Source: Multifurca ochricompacta
Taxonomy: Eukaryota; Basidiomycota; Agaricomycetes; Russulales; Russulaceae
DNA: 64,000 bases
Direction of reading: 5' to 3'
Assembly: GCA_022496185.1 (NCBI GenBank)
Contig: WTXG01000055.1
Location: 124,001-188,000, forward strand
This document shows positions 1-11,807 of this stretch, one piece after another. The stretch's first letter is position 1; each line of letters begins with the position of its first letter. The notes under the pieces were generated by a model, which saw only the letters and a program-made list of their open reading frames with translations, did not search any database and was not told the origin of the DNA. A program made the position numbers and the translations under genes.

Positions 1-875
1 AAGTCCGCGGTCGGAGGCTGAAACACTGAAATATGTTTGTGGCCCGAGGCTTGAGGCCACCGTATACATTCCGCCTCCCGCCTCGGATACTAATAACCCC
101 AATGTACTCTATCTACCTACCGGTTATTGGGTTTAAGGAAGAGTTCCGGAGAAGGCAAGGAGCCGTCCCTGTCGAGACAAGTGGCGTTCTGTGCCTCAAT
201 TAATCGGGACGCCACGCTTTATTACCATATTTGGCTATTACCGATGATGATACTCACGCTCACGCACGCATACTGTATATACACTACACTCACATACGCT
301 CACGCTCACACTCATTCTTAAATATTCTATTCACTTTTATATCAAAAAACATCAACTCAATCAATTATTTACTAGACGGGCGACGCGCATTCTCAGTGAG
401 CTGTGTAAATATAATATATTTACTTGATAAATTAACTACTGATTCTCGCACTTGCACTCACACAGAATATTCGTTGGCAGAGGTTGCGTGCCTCGCCTGA
501 TCATTTTCTTCACTTTCGCCCGCTTTCACTTGCACACGACCCATGATCCTAACACTATCTCCTCAAACAAACAATTTGGCCGACAGATCATACCGTAGTG
601 GATTATCTTGAGTCCCCATTAATGTATACCTATCCCCACTGGTCAACATGCCTTGAACACGATTGAAACAAAAGAAAACATCAAAAGAAAACAGAAAACA
701 AATTAGTCACTGCCCGCCTGCCCTGCTGGACCTTTTTTTATAAAATTTAAAGCCAAAGGCTGAAACACATACAGACTTCTACACATATATAAGTCCGCAT
801 GGTCTCCCTGCCCTAACTACCTCCAGCGGTCCAGCGCTTTCTCCTTCCCGCGCTCGCATCCATTCCCTGCTTCAG
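1..875. other. 5' intergenic region with promoter of the JEN1-like gene
   Basis: No convincing gene is seen. Positions 240-320 hold a CA/CT-rich simple stretch. A TATA-like TATATAA lies at 786-792, about 85 nt before the ATG at 876, and C/T-rich sequence follows it, as is common in fungal promoters. Short open frames here are low-complexity translations without ATG starts or family resemblance. Confidence 0.5.
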
Positions 876-2840
876 ATGGCGCCCTACTTCATCCGCAATC
901 TCATCCCACGTCGCGAAGCTCGCGACGAGAACCGCAGACCACTCCTCCAGGTCTTACGCTCTCTCACGTGGGTCCAGTGGGCACAATTCTTCTCTGGGTG
1001 CGTTGAACATTTCGGCCCCCCCCCGTTTACTTCTCAAAAACTAGAATTGGAACTCTTTACTCATCACGACATGGTGTTTTCAGATGGCTTGCCTGGACTT
1101 GTGATGCGATCGACTTTTTTAGTGTGTCGCTCAGTGTCACTCGCCTCCAAAAACAGTTTCACAAGGACACGGCTTCTAGCATCGTATGTTGCCTCCCCCT
1201 CCCCTCCCCCTCCTTCCTGGCCCGCGCATCACGACTTGTGTATTGAATAGTATTTGATTGACGTCTCTTCCAGACGCAAGCCATCACGATGACTCTTTTG
1301 TTCCGATCCATTGGCGCTGTAAGTGCTTCTCAGTCACGTGCATCATTCCCTTAATTGTTAATCGTCACCCTAGGTTCTCTTTGGTATCCTCTCTGACCGC
1401 TATGGACGAAAGTGGCCTCTCGTCATCAACTTGCTCTTCTGTGCCGTGCTCGAGCTCGGCTGTGGGTTTGTGAATACCTTCAGCCAGTTCCTTGCTCTGC
1501 GTTCCTTGTTTGGCGTTGCCATGGGTGGCATTTGGGGTCTTGCCTCATCGACCGCACTCGAAAATCTCCCTATCGAAGCCCGTGGTTTAGGATCCGGTAT
1601 TCTCCAACAAGGATACGCTTGCGGCTACCTCTTCGCCGCTTGCATGAACCTCCGACTCGTCCCTCACACATCCACAACATGGCGCACCCTCTTCTGGACC
1701 ACCTGTGGTATTTCTACCTTTGCCGCTTTCATTCGTGCACTCGTCCCGGAGAGCGAGGTCTTCCTGCGTGCGAAGGCCCTGGAGCGCGAAAAGGGCACCT
1801 CTACTGAGAAGAAGACCCGTGTATTCATTAATCAAGCCGGTGCGATGCTCAAGAAGCACTGGCTTCTCTGCATCTACGCCGTTCTTCTGATGACGGGTAC
1901 GTGAACGTAATATGCGAGATAGTCCGAGCGCGATAGCTTATCCATATCCGTCCCTAACTAGGCTTTAACTTCCTCTCACACGGTTCTCAGGACCTGTACC
2001 CTACCTACCTCCAGACCACCAAAGGATTTGATAGTTACCATTCCACTGTCGCCACTATCATCGGGAACTGTGGTGCTATCGCGTGCGTCCGATATAAACC
2101 CCGTTTGCACGTTTGCTTACTCATGATTGTGTCACTTTGTCTCTCTGGTCACAGCGGTGGCGCGATTGCCGGTTCCGTGTCGCAGTTTATCGGTCGCCGC
2201 CTCACCATCATCATCTTCGTTTTGATCGCTGGCGCCTTTATCCCACTTTGGATCCTTCCCAAAGGATTTGGTGGGCTTTCCGCAGGCGCTTTCTTGTTGC
2301 AATTCGGTGTGCAAGGCGCGTGGGGTGTCATCCCTATCCAACTCGCTGAGATGAGCCCTCCCGGTTTCCGCGCGACCTTCCCTGGTGTCGCTTACCAGCT
2401 CGGAAACGTATGTTAAAGAGCCTCCTGCGTGTGCTGATCGTCGACTGATTTTGGCTTTGGACATCCGACACCCCCCTTCTGAATAGATGATATCATCCGC
2501 GTCTTCACAGATTGAAGCGACGGGCGGTGATCATATGAAGACTACGATCATCAAGAACGGCAAGCTCACTATTGTGCCCGATTATGCTCGGGTACAGGGT
2601 ATCCTCATTGGTACCGTAGCTGCTTACATACTCTTTCTCACCATCATCGGTCCAGAGTGCGTCTTGCTTGCTTTCATCGTTTCGATGTGGATTAATAATT
2701 GGTCAATTTGTTGTAGAAACCACGGGGCGGAGTTTGAAGCACAAGGTGTTGCCTTTAAAGACAACTCATCAGACAGCACACTTGATGATGACGGGAAGCT
2801 AAGCGATATACGCTTGGAGGAAATCCACGAGAAAGCTTGA
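876..2840 (+). CDS. JEN1-like monocarboxylate/proton symporter (MFS)
   Basis: Predicted plasma-membrane permease of the Jen family, which imports lactate, pyruvate or related carboxylates with protons. Eight exons join in frame: 876-997, 1084-1183, 1274-1318, 1374-1896, 1962-2082, 2155-2407, 2487-2656 and 2717-2840, giving 485 aa. All seven introns are 55-90 nt and GT..AG. The joined protein has the MFS motif GILSDRYGRK after TM2, a second half with several hydrophobic segments, and the Jen signature N-x-x-S-H-x-S-Q-D-x-x-x-T as NFLSHGSQDLYPT, formed across the fourth intron. That signature separates Jen permeases from sugar porters. The tail is acidic and hydrophilic, typical of regulated permeases. 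The ATG at 876 is the first in frame after a C/T-rich leader. No disruption is seen. Substrate within the family cannot be told from sequence. Confidence 0.88.
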
Positions 2841-3415
2841 GAGCTTCATTATTCCGAGGAAACGCACATTTTAATGTTCTTGACGGCCCTCCCACTGCAG
2901 TGAAATTTTAATATATACATAGTCTTCCTAGATGAAGATTTTGTACATCCTACATTCTGTCTGTCCCTTCTATTTTCATTGCTTGAGGAGGGGGTGTGTA
3001 TGTGTATGATAAAGGTCCATAATGATGATGATGGTGATTCCATTTCTACCTAAACTACTCTTTAAGAGCCGGTGTGCTTGCTTTGCTTGCCTTGCCTTTG
3101 ATTGTCTGCATTTTGCATGTCCGCTTTCCTCTCAGACTCAACACAGCTAACGACGACAACGACCTTTTTGTATAAATTTTTTTTTTTTTGGTAAATGAAG
3201 AGAGAATGGGCAATCCAGCGTTTTTTTTTTTTTGGGGGGGGGGGCCACCCCCGTCCAACAAAAGAAAAACAAAAAAAAAAGGGCGACAAAATTTCTTGTT
3301 TTTTTTTTTCTGTTTAAAAAAAATTCTAAATAACACGTGATTTCCTTCCCTTTATTCTTCCAATTCCCCCCCCCTCCCCCCCTGCCCCGCCCCTCCTTTT
3401 TTTTTTCTTTTAAAT
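2841..3415. other. Convergent 3' intergenic region with homopolymer runs
   Basis: This spacer lies between the ends of two convergent genes. Positions 3175-3420 are runs of T, G, A and C, including poly-T at 3177-3189 and 3221-3232, poly-G at 3233-3243, and C-rich then T-rich sequence at 3366-3408. No gene is supported. Such runs are also prone to sequencing error. Confidence 0.6.
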
Positions 3416-6400
3416 TTAGGAAAGATCAAACCCTGCGCCTGAGAAAACGGCTTGAAGGAGCTTTCGGCGGAGGACGTTCTCGCTTTTGTAGCGCGGCAGC
3501 TGTGTGCAATTATGGGAATGAGGGGTTCAACAACGTTAACGACAAAAGTAGTTGATACCCCTTACCTTAAGCAAGTTCACACACGTGCTCGAAGTTGGTA
3601 GGCGATTCTCGTCGCCTCCTGCGTCGCGTATACAAAACTTGGGTACCAGACCGCTAAATCCTCTGCGAAGAAAAAAGGTAAGGTGGAAGTGGGTGGGGTA
3701 TCGTCAGCTTCTACCAGTGAGCGCACGTAATGACCGGTACACACAGAAGAGGTGGTCTTCCGACGCTCGTCACGAAGCGTAATAACGCTCGACGTTGTTC
3801 GGGGTCGAAACTTTCAACGACCTGTGAAATAAAGGGAACAAAAAAAGGACAAATTAATAAATAGTCTTCCCCCCCCCCTTTCCCTCCCCCCGGACGTACT
3901 TTCCAAAATGCAACGATGGTCGGTTCTTGATCGTCGTATAACCCACCGTAATTGGTGTTCCGTCGTAGATCTTCCAAGTCGATGGGGGTGTTCACGCCGC
4001 CTAACAAAACCTGTAATTCCTGTTGGTTGAACATCCTGCGGATGGCCAAACGAGAGGTCGTTAGAAAGAGGGGGGAGCAGGGGGGGGGAGGAAAGCGAGT
4101 AGAAGAACGTACCGGAGCCACCTTGGGTCGATCATATCTGAGAGACCGTCAAAGAACGCGTCACTCTGCTCCTTGATCTGTTTCGTGAGGCGGTAATGCG
4201 ACACCCGCAGGATATACTCCAGTTTGTTGTCTCGCGTGACGGGGATGTTGCTGCCGTTTGGTTTGAGGTCGATGGTCCGCGCCACACCAAACTCTGCTCT
4301 AAATATTGAGCAACACAAAACTCTCTTTCGCTTTTTCTCCCTCTTTTTAGATGGGGTCTGGGATTATCATCCTCCCCCAACTCACCTTCATCGACGATAG
4401 TAAAGTTTAGCGAAAGCTCTTCTGGGTTCCCGGGGTAGTGCTTTAGGAATATAAGGCCCTGGTACAAGTCAGGGTCGAGCGAGGCCAGATCGTCTAGGAA
4501 GCTCTGCTTGCCCAGCCACTAAGATTGGAAAATCGTATTAACGTCGGGGGACAACAATCGGGGGAAAGTCAAGACAAACCTTGGAGAGGAAAAAGCCCGC
4601 GAACGCGACGTCTACCAGGATTCCCTCGTACAGTGCCTTTCCCAAAATTCTGCCAATGAATCGGTACCAATCGAGGCTATGTGCTTCAGGAAGGTGAGAC
4701 GCTGTGACACGGTAAGCAATGCGGGGGCACAAATGTTACTTACGTTCGGTCGCGTAGGCGCCGTGGCTGGGATACAATTCATTCTTTTTGTTAGCAAGCC
4801 AAAGTCCTCTGTCGCTGTCAAACACCTCCTTCGAGAGTTCGGTCAAGAACTCCTTGAAAACGCCACCGCCATCGATGCCCATCCTGAGCGAAAGCCAATC
4901 CATCAGCAAAAAGCGTTGCAAGGAGGGCCCCGAGCTTGAGTGTGGATATATAGATGTGTGTGTATCTCCTGTGCGGTACTCACTCCTTTTCACCAAACTG
5001 ATCAATGAATGTTATCTCGATGGAACGTTTCAAGTTGGCGTCCCCAAGTTTGTCGAATCCGTCTTCAGCGACGTGACCGCGACGCACGGTAGCGCGCGTG
5101 CGCGTATGAAATTCCTCAAACGAGCGCACGTCTGACCCGACCTTGCGTTTATCATTCTCGATGAACGACCTGAAAATCTTGACGCGCGCTTCGAAAGGGA
5201 TGGCAAACGGTATGTTGTTGAGCACTCCGAGTCGAGGCGAGAGATACGCGATAGCGCGTTTCGTGAGGGGACGCGCGCCGACAGGTTCCACGAGTTGCTG
5301 CTCCTCGACTCTTTGGAATTAATGAGCTGACATCGGGTGAAACGACGGGAGAGAGATGGAAGCTCACACAGCGGCCTCGACGAACGACGCGATATCGATG
5401 CGCTCCTCCACAAGCCAGTGGCCGGGGGGCATGAAAGACCGTCGCGAACTGTAAGAACCCGTAAATAAATAAGTTCATTTAAGGAAGCGAGCGAGCAACG
5501 GCGCGTACTCTCGTGAATGAACTGCTTGCAGAAAGCGTATGACTTTTCGCCGCACGCTATCCCATGTGATATTCAGGCCGGGGACATAGCCATCCTGAAC
5601 ACCGAATTGGTCTTCTCTCCAAAAGAGCGTGAATGCGATGTTCAGGAGCTTCCGAGAAAGCGAAATGATCTCATCCAGGTAAGAGGGTTGCGTGGGCCGT
5701 TCGGGCGGGCTGGCGCGCCAAGATTGGAGAAAAACTCGTCGTCCCCCATGGTGAGAAGCGAGTGCGTATAGAGATCGGTCAGGAAAAGTAACGGGGCCAA
5801 TTGTCCGCATTCGCGGCATCTAAAAGTGAGTGAGCGCGGCGTGCGAAATGGTATGGAAAGAGATGAGATACCTAAGAGTGTGGCAAGGCTATCTTCTCTC
5901 CCGAGCGGGGAGCTTCGCACGTGACCACGATATAACTCACGGACAAGTCCTCCACTGGTCGATACGACAATAGTACTGAGTACACTATCCGCACGAGAAG
6001 GCCATGCGGAACAAAGTGTGAAGAGAAATCACAGAGAGCGACTCGTGCTGCCGCATGATTCTGCGTAGCGCGAATGAGAGAGTTGATATGAATCGGTGCG
6101 GGAAGTGTCTGCAGTCGCTTCGCGGTACGTTCATCTAGTCGAGGTAACCGTACCGGTGTTGCATACGAGGCGGAGGAGATCTGTATCGAGTCTTCCGAGT
6201 CCGAGTCGCTTTCCGAGACTGCGGCTTGTTTTCCTGTAGAGACAGAAGATTTAGGCTCCAGCGCACCAACAGGAAGGGTGCTCATGACCCCGGCCATAAG
6301 GCGTAAGAGAGTCATGAGAGACGCGGAAGGAAGTGTGGGATATCCGGGAGGCACAAAGGCAGCTAGGTTCGCAAGGAGGTGCAACTTTTCCTCTGCTCCA

Positions 6401-7530
6401 AGAACGGATACTATTTGGGGAACGGACGGGGACAAAACAGAAGCAGTGGCGAGGGTAGGTTGGCAGAAAGTTGAGCCAATGAAGTAAGGGGAAGTCGGTT
6501 AGGGAGGAGGGGAAGGGTTAATACGTGCTGAATGAACAGAGTGTATGCGTCTATGAATAAGTCTTGATGGGATGATCCAAACGTTCTTAGCGGGTAGATA
6601 AGGAGGGGACGAGAAGTGGGATTGATGGGGAACCTTTCTCGTCTATGGGCTACAGAATCACATCAGAAAACGGTCCACGGTTACGGGAGATGATCCTGAC
6701 GCACAATATTTCCCAGAGCCTTCGATAGCAAAGGGTAGAACCCGCGCCGCAGGAGAAAGTTGGAGATGTTGATGCGCAGATCTTCCGAGCTCCTTCCTAG
6801 AGCTTGCGCGCTCGATGTAGGCGAAAGGACAGTGTCGAGGACCCGAAGGTGGTTTTGTGAAGCGGGAGCCCTAGACGGATTGTGATCAGAAGGATGCTCA
6901 CACGACAGGCGAGCGAGGTACGTACCGTGGGGAGTATGCAACAGAGCGAAGGAGAAGAAGAGCCATCTGCCGAACCAGGACAATCCAGTGATCCAAATCG
7001 GGCCCATTGATGTAGTGTGATGACCAGCCTGGAGTTGGAAGAAAGAGAAAACGGTTAGTCAAGTCAGGTACAACCACGACGGTGAAACAGCGAGGACGAG
7101 CCCTGAGTTCAGGAGTAAGTGGCGAGACAAAATAAAAACGGGTGCACATTCGAATCTTTTGTAGGACGTGGGCGGAAATGTATGTAAAAAATCACGGCCA
7201 AAATGAAAGGCTTACCATCTCTTGCACTGATCACGGCATCAGACCACTGAGCGAGTAGCTGGTCATTATTCCCGATGAGAATGAGAGCGCGCATCCCATT
7301 TAACCCAAGTACATCCTCCTGAAACATCTGAAACAGGAGACGCTTGGTTGCGCGGGATTGCTGAAAACCGCGCCAGTGCCTCTGGATACAAAGTGCACTT
7401 TCATGACGGCGACGGATCTCTTCGCGTTCCGTTCTCCTGGCCTTGGCATTATGTAGTAGGTCCGTTTGTGAGGCCACTGAAATTGCACCTCCAAGGTTTA
7501 TTTTCCTACGTTTTCTTGTGAAAAAGGGAT
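3416..7530 (-). CDS. HECT-type E3 ubiquitin ligase, HUL5/UBE3C-like
   Basis: Ubiquitin ligase that takes ubiquitin from an E2 onto a HECT cysteine and passes it to substrates; Hul5/UBE3C relatives extend chains at the proteasome. The N-terminal part has the family's INLGGA block (codons 7484-7503), then a basic helix and an IQ motif (ALCIQRHWRGF). A Ser/Asp-rich linker lies near 6180-6240. The HECT domain follows on several exons: GIDGGGVFKEFL, RFIGRILGKALYEGILVD, FTIVDE, and near the end GLVPKFCIRDAGGDENRLP then TSSTCVNLL. The predicted catalytic Cys codon is 3582-3584. The last intron is 3500-3565 and the final exon ends GAGFDLS then TAA at 3416-3418. The first exon is not resolved: no in-frame ATG precedes INLGGA, so an intron probably separates a short 5' exon upstream of 7530. 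Splice sites look normal and no disabling change is seen. Confidence 0.87.
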
Positions 7531-7678
7531 CATGGAAGAGATGGGATGAGGGATGAAAAACGGAAACTGTCTGTCTGCCTTACGCGGCCACCTTACGCGG
7601 CCACCACAAAGACCACAAAGACCAAATGATGATATCACGGCATCACGGCCCGTTATGTCATCAAATAATAAAATAATT

Positions 7679-7762
7679 GACCCCGACCCGGATCGAACGG
7701 ATGACCTTGAGGAAATCCCAATAAAACTGGAATCTCACGCTCTACCACTGAGCTACGGGGTC
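7679..7762 (-). tRNA. tRNA-Trp (CCA), intron-containing
   Basis: A cloverleaf can be drawn. The acceptor stem GACCCCG/CGGGGTC pairs at all seven positions, the D arm is GCTC..GAGC, and the T arm is ATCCG-TTCGATC-CGGGT. The anticodon stem starts TGAGA and the loop reads TTCCAG, placing CCA at 34-36 (Trp). About 12 extra nt follow position 37 as an intron. Intron bases TGGGA can pair with the TTCCA of the anticodon loop, the usual anticodon-intron helix of nuclear pre-tRNAs. One mismatch remains at the top of the anticodon stem, so the exact intron ends are uncertain. It lies about 150 nt upstream of the HECT gene. Confidence 0.8.
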
Positions 7763-8124
7763 ACACTAAAATAAATAGGGTCCATTCTCCCATGGGGGCC
7801 AGGTGTTGAGCCAGGACATGTCTTTTTTTTTCTTTTTTCAAATCAACTTTATTTGTGCTTCAAGGCCATGTCTAAATTGTGTGGCTACTACAGGGACTTA
7901 GTAACTACTGCTTCTGAGGATGATCAAGGAGTGCTAGACAGGAGGACTGCTAATGATGTAAAACCCTGGTAGAAAACAAGTAGAAATGAGGGTGAAGGTT
8001 AGAGCAAAGAGTGTTAGATGTTATGACCCTTGCTGCAGCCTGGCCTTTTCTCCAACCAGTACAGATTGTTGCCTTTGCCCCCAGACTTCTCTGCCCTGCC
8101 ATTTACCTGATTGATTATGACTTA
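7763..8124. other. Intergenic, nothing recognised
   Basis: AT-rich sequence between the tRNA and the inverted-repeat element. It has a T-rich run at 7822-7840 but no coding frame, RNA or repeat that I can support. Confidence 0.4.
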
Positions 8125-8331
8125 CAGTGGGTCAAAAAACCATCCCAATGTTTGCACCATTTCTAGTATTCACTCTATAGCACCTCAGCATTTAGTATGA
8201 TGTGGCAGTATGTCTGAAAGCCCTGCTTCCTGGCTATCATGTGATATTTGAATCAAAGCAGTTGGCCATTATATAAGCATGTTATGATCAAATCAAATCA
8301 ATCAAACATTGGGACAGTTTTTTGACCCACC
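8125..8331. mobile_element. Tc1/mariner-like MITE remnant with terminal inverted repeats
   Basis: The left end reads CAGTGGGTCAAAAAACCATC and continues CCAATGTTTG. The right end near 8301-8331 is its reverse complement, CAAACATTGGGACAG then TTTTTTGACCCAC. The roughly 30-bp arms differ at only a few bases and enclose about 145 bp with no coding frame. A TA precedes the left arm, as expected for Tc1/mariner target sites, but the right boundary has decayed. A related end (CAGTGCCTCACAAAACTGAG, preceded by TA) starts at about 8372, suggesting a second fragment. Confidence 0.6.
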
Positions 8332-9099
8332 TTTTCAATTCACTATCTACCCAATTACAATTACTACTTTACAGTGCCTCACAAAACTGAGTCAATGTTT
8401 TGCACTTTTGCACTGTTTGTTGAATATCACATCAGCCAAAACAAATATAAACAAAGTCTTGGTATACCATAAAAGGAACAAGATAAGGGCTATGTAATGC
8501 AACAAGAATTATGTAAGTCTGATCAAACCTGTGGAGCTATGCCCATTTCAAATCAGGTGATGTGCCTGGCCTGGCTCAAAGCCAAGACTTAAAATTTCCT
8601 GAGCAGGTGTAATTTGTAGTAAAATAGACTAATACTAGGTAATCACTAATTGAGGGTACAGAAATACTATCACATTGAGACCAAGGTCGGAGAGGCCTTG
8701 TTGACGGCAGAACGACACACGAGGGGGAGAGTGGAGAGGGTGGAGTGAACACAGTCGCTGGTGAGCAGAAGAAACATGTCGACGACGACGATGGCATACA
8801 ACTGCGGGTGGTGCGTCAATCCAACGCCGACTCAGAAATCCAGAATTGCCTGCTGGAGCCCCAAATATTTAAATTGAAGCGCTGAGCATGGGGTGCAGGC
8901 GTCAGTGGGCAGTCGATGGACTAAGAAAGGGTGGCGGGGCAGGCGCCACGCTTTGAGTAGGGCGGGGGGGGGGGGGGGGTAGTGAGGTATTAGAGGCTAC
9001 ATGGGTAAATTGCATGGCGGCGACTGCAGGAGCCTTGTCAGAGACTCAGACTTTGTCTCTGTATGTACATCGTCATAATGTGCTGGGTGAATAGCGTTC
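8332..9099. other. Intergenic; possible second Tc1/mariner end and G run
   Basis: This holds the possible transposon end at about 8372-8406 and a G run at about 8962-8979. A 34-codon ATG frame begins at 8776 but resembles no helicase N-terminus. The missing first exon of the DBP7-like gene would be expected here; I do not see it. Confidence 0.4.
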
Positions 9100-11376
9100 A
9101 GCATTCAGTCTATCGACATCGTGGACAAGCGGCCGTTCAAATGTACAGCACAGGCACATCCAAAGCCTCGCCAACCTGTGCAGATCATATCCTCACTATT
9201 TTCTTCTAACCCAAAGCTCGAACAGAAGCCCACACCGTCTGTGCCAAAGGCGCCGAGCAAACCGAGTAACGCACCGCTCACTGATTCCTCGACTTTCACC
9301 GGGCTTGGCCTCAACCCACTCATCACAACCCATATAACCACCAAAATGAACACTCACTTCGATACAGCGCGCATCCCTATTAGCACTATTATCACGGGAC
9401 GGTTCTTCTTCCTCCTCTTTGCGAGATGCGTTCATCCAGTCACAGACGGGTTCGGGAAAGACGCTCTCATACCTCCTCCCCATTCTCCATGACCTTCTCC
9501 CCTTGAGCGCGAACTCATACATTGACCGTTCGATCGGTACCCTCGCCATCATAATCGCCCCCACACGTGAGCTTGCCAAGCAGATATCGGACGTGCTTGA
9601 CGTGCTGTTGAAGCTCCGCTTGCGTCCGCTGGATGCTGCGCCCGATGATGAGGAAAAGAACGATAGCCGGCTCACCCGGTGGTTGGTATCGGGTCTGTTG
9701 ACGGGTGGAGCGACACGCGCACACGAAAAAGCTCGCCTTCGGAAGGGTATACCCATCCTCGTCGCGACGCCGGGCCGTCTGCTCGATCATCTTCAGAACA
9801 CGTCCTCGCTTGACACCAGCAAGTGCAGCTGGTTCGTGCTCGACGAAGCCGACCGGCTCATGGAGGTCCTCAGATGGGATTGGGACGTCAAGAGACACGC
9901 TATTCTTTGTTCGGCGACCATGCGTGAGGATGTCCAGGTCCTGGCCGGTACAGTCCTATATGACCCCATCATCATCAAGGCGACTGAACTGGATCTACCC
10001 AAACAAGAAACGACTGGAACCACTGAGGATGCCACCGCGTCTGCAACAGACCCAAAGTTCACACCGCCATCGCAGCTTTCGCAGAAATATATCATCGTTC
10101 CGCTCAAATCACGTTTGGTTACCCTCGTTGCTCTGCTTCGATCCTTACTGTCTCAGTCGGGAGGTCGACGCGGCTTCAAAATCATTGTTTTCCCTAGCCG
10201 CACCGACTCGGTAGATCTCCACTGGGATTTGCTTGGGGGGTCCACCATGGAATATGATAGCGAGAGAACCGACTCGGACGATGAGACAGCAGCGACTGTG
10301 GCGGCGGCAAGGACCACAGATAAAGTTGGCTGAATAAAGGTCCATTCACCGTTGCTTCCAGACACGTCTTTCTTCCGGCTTCACGGCTCACTTGCTCTGT
10401 CCACTCGTCTCGCCTCTCTACGTGCCTTCTCCGCCACCAACAAAACATCCGAGTTCTCCGACCGACTGGCATCCTTCTTTCTGTGTACAAGCGTGGCCGC
10501 TCGTGGACTTGACTTGCCGCGTGTACGCGCGGTCGTGCAGTACGATCTCCCGACTGAGGGTGGCACCACTGAATACGTCCATCGTGTCGGCCGCACGGCG
10601 CGCGCGGGTCGTGGTGGTCAAGCATGGGCCATCATCGCGCCAAGCGAGGAAAAATGGGTCGAATGAATGCAAGCACGAATGACCAGTGGGACGACGACGA
10701 CGACGGAAGAAAGTAGCGCCGGAGCTGGCCACCAGTTCGAAGCTGTGGCTGTAGAAGAGATCTTACAGAAGGGATTTGGTGGACAGAGTAGGGAATACGA
10801 GGAACGCGAGACTGAGGTCCAGCTGGCATTTTGTCGGTGGTGTCTCCAAATGAAACAGGTACGTATGATGCCACCTCCCCCCGCCCCCTCTCCCCTTTTT
10901 GTTGGGTACTGACTTGTTGGAAACGCAAAAAAAAAACAATTAGAACGTCGATTGCTCGCAAGGCTTTCGCTTCGCATTTGCGCGCCTATGCGACTCACCC
11001 TTCGGACGAGAAACATATTTTCCATATACGACATCTGCACCTTGGACATCTAGCCAAGTCGTTCGCCCTGCGCGAGGCGCCCAGCACTGTGAGTGGGCAT
11101 GGGCATGGGAAAGGTAGGGGCGCCCCGGGAGGTGCGAAGAAGAAGAAAAGGAAGGCACTTGGGCCAAATGAAAGTCGCGGTGATGATAAGAATAATGATG
11201 ATAACGATGGTGAGGATGGTGATAAGTTAGATGCCGAACGGCGGATGCGAGCTGTTGTGCGCAGCCAGGGACGTCTTGTTAAGAAGGGGGGGTTATGGCG
11301 AGCTCAGGCACATCGGAATTCCAAATCGCGTCTGGCGATGGGCGATGCGCTGGAGAGGTTGGCTAATAGGACTTGA
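9100..11376 (+). pseudogene. DBP7/DDX31-like DEAD-box RNA helicase, apparently broken
   Basis: Related to Dbp7, a nucleolar ATP-dependent RNA helicase for 60S ribosome assembly. Blocks in order: IISSLFSSNP, FTGLGLNPLI..KM, SIQRA (Q-motif side), SQTGSGKT (motif I), APTREL, ATPGR, DEAD (II), SAT (III), IIVFPSRT (IV), ARGLDLP (V), HRVGRTARAGR (VI), then the Dbp7-type tail [21 protein letters not shown] and a basic C-terminus. Breaks: no N-terminal exon found; a one-base frame change near 9352 between KMN and TSIQRA; about 25-35 residues missing between DRLMEV and WDWDVKRH; in-frame TGA at 10331-10333 and 10664-10666; and the intron at 10859-10943 joins in the wrong phase. Each could be an assembly error, but so many in one gene suggests a decaying copy. 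Flanking host genes look intact. Confidence 0.72.
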
Positions 11377-11807
11377 ACATAACCACCACATACTATACCA
11401 TTAGTGTTTGACCACGAACACTAGGTTAACCCGCCTGACTAACATTATATCATTATCATCTGACACGTGTGATGATCATGATTCATGATTTCATAATTCA
11501 TGATGTGGAGAGCTAATATGAGCTCAGGGACTTATTAATCTGAACCGAAGGATTGGTATACTATTACCACCGCGTTCAACAATGAAATGTCAATAAGAAA
11601 AACGAAAGAAAATGACGAAAGAAAATAAAAACATGAGACGAAAGCGACAGCCACCATCAGTCCACCCCGAAGCGGCACCCATAAGCCCGCGACTCCCCAT
11701 TGGTCAGGGGTAGTTCGTCTCGGGGACAGTACCCAGTCAAATGGATGGTATAAGAGTGGGATTTGGGACTCGAGTCGCATAACATAAACACCATTTCCAA
11801 ATCGAAC

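Noticed and set aside
127..500. Short ORFs at the left edge
   Set aside because: They begin with TTG or lie in CA/CT-rich sequence and encode low-complexity peptides.
1587..2464. Minus-strand ORFs across the JEN1-like gene
   Set aside because: They mirror the real exons on the other strand and cross its introns.
8776..8880. First exon of the DBP7-like gene
   Set aside because: The 34-codon ATG frame does not resemble known Dbp7 N-termini and offers no splice donor that joins the later exon in frame.
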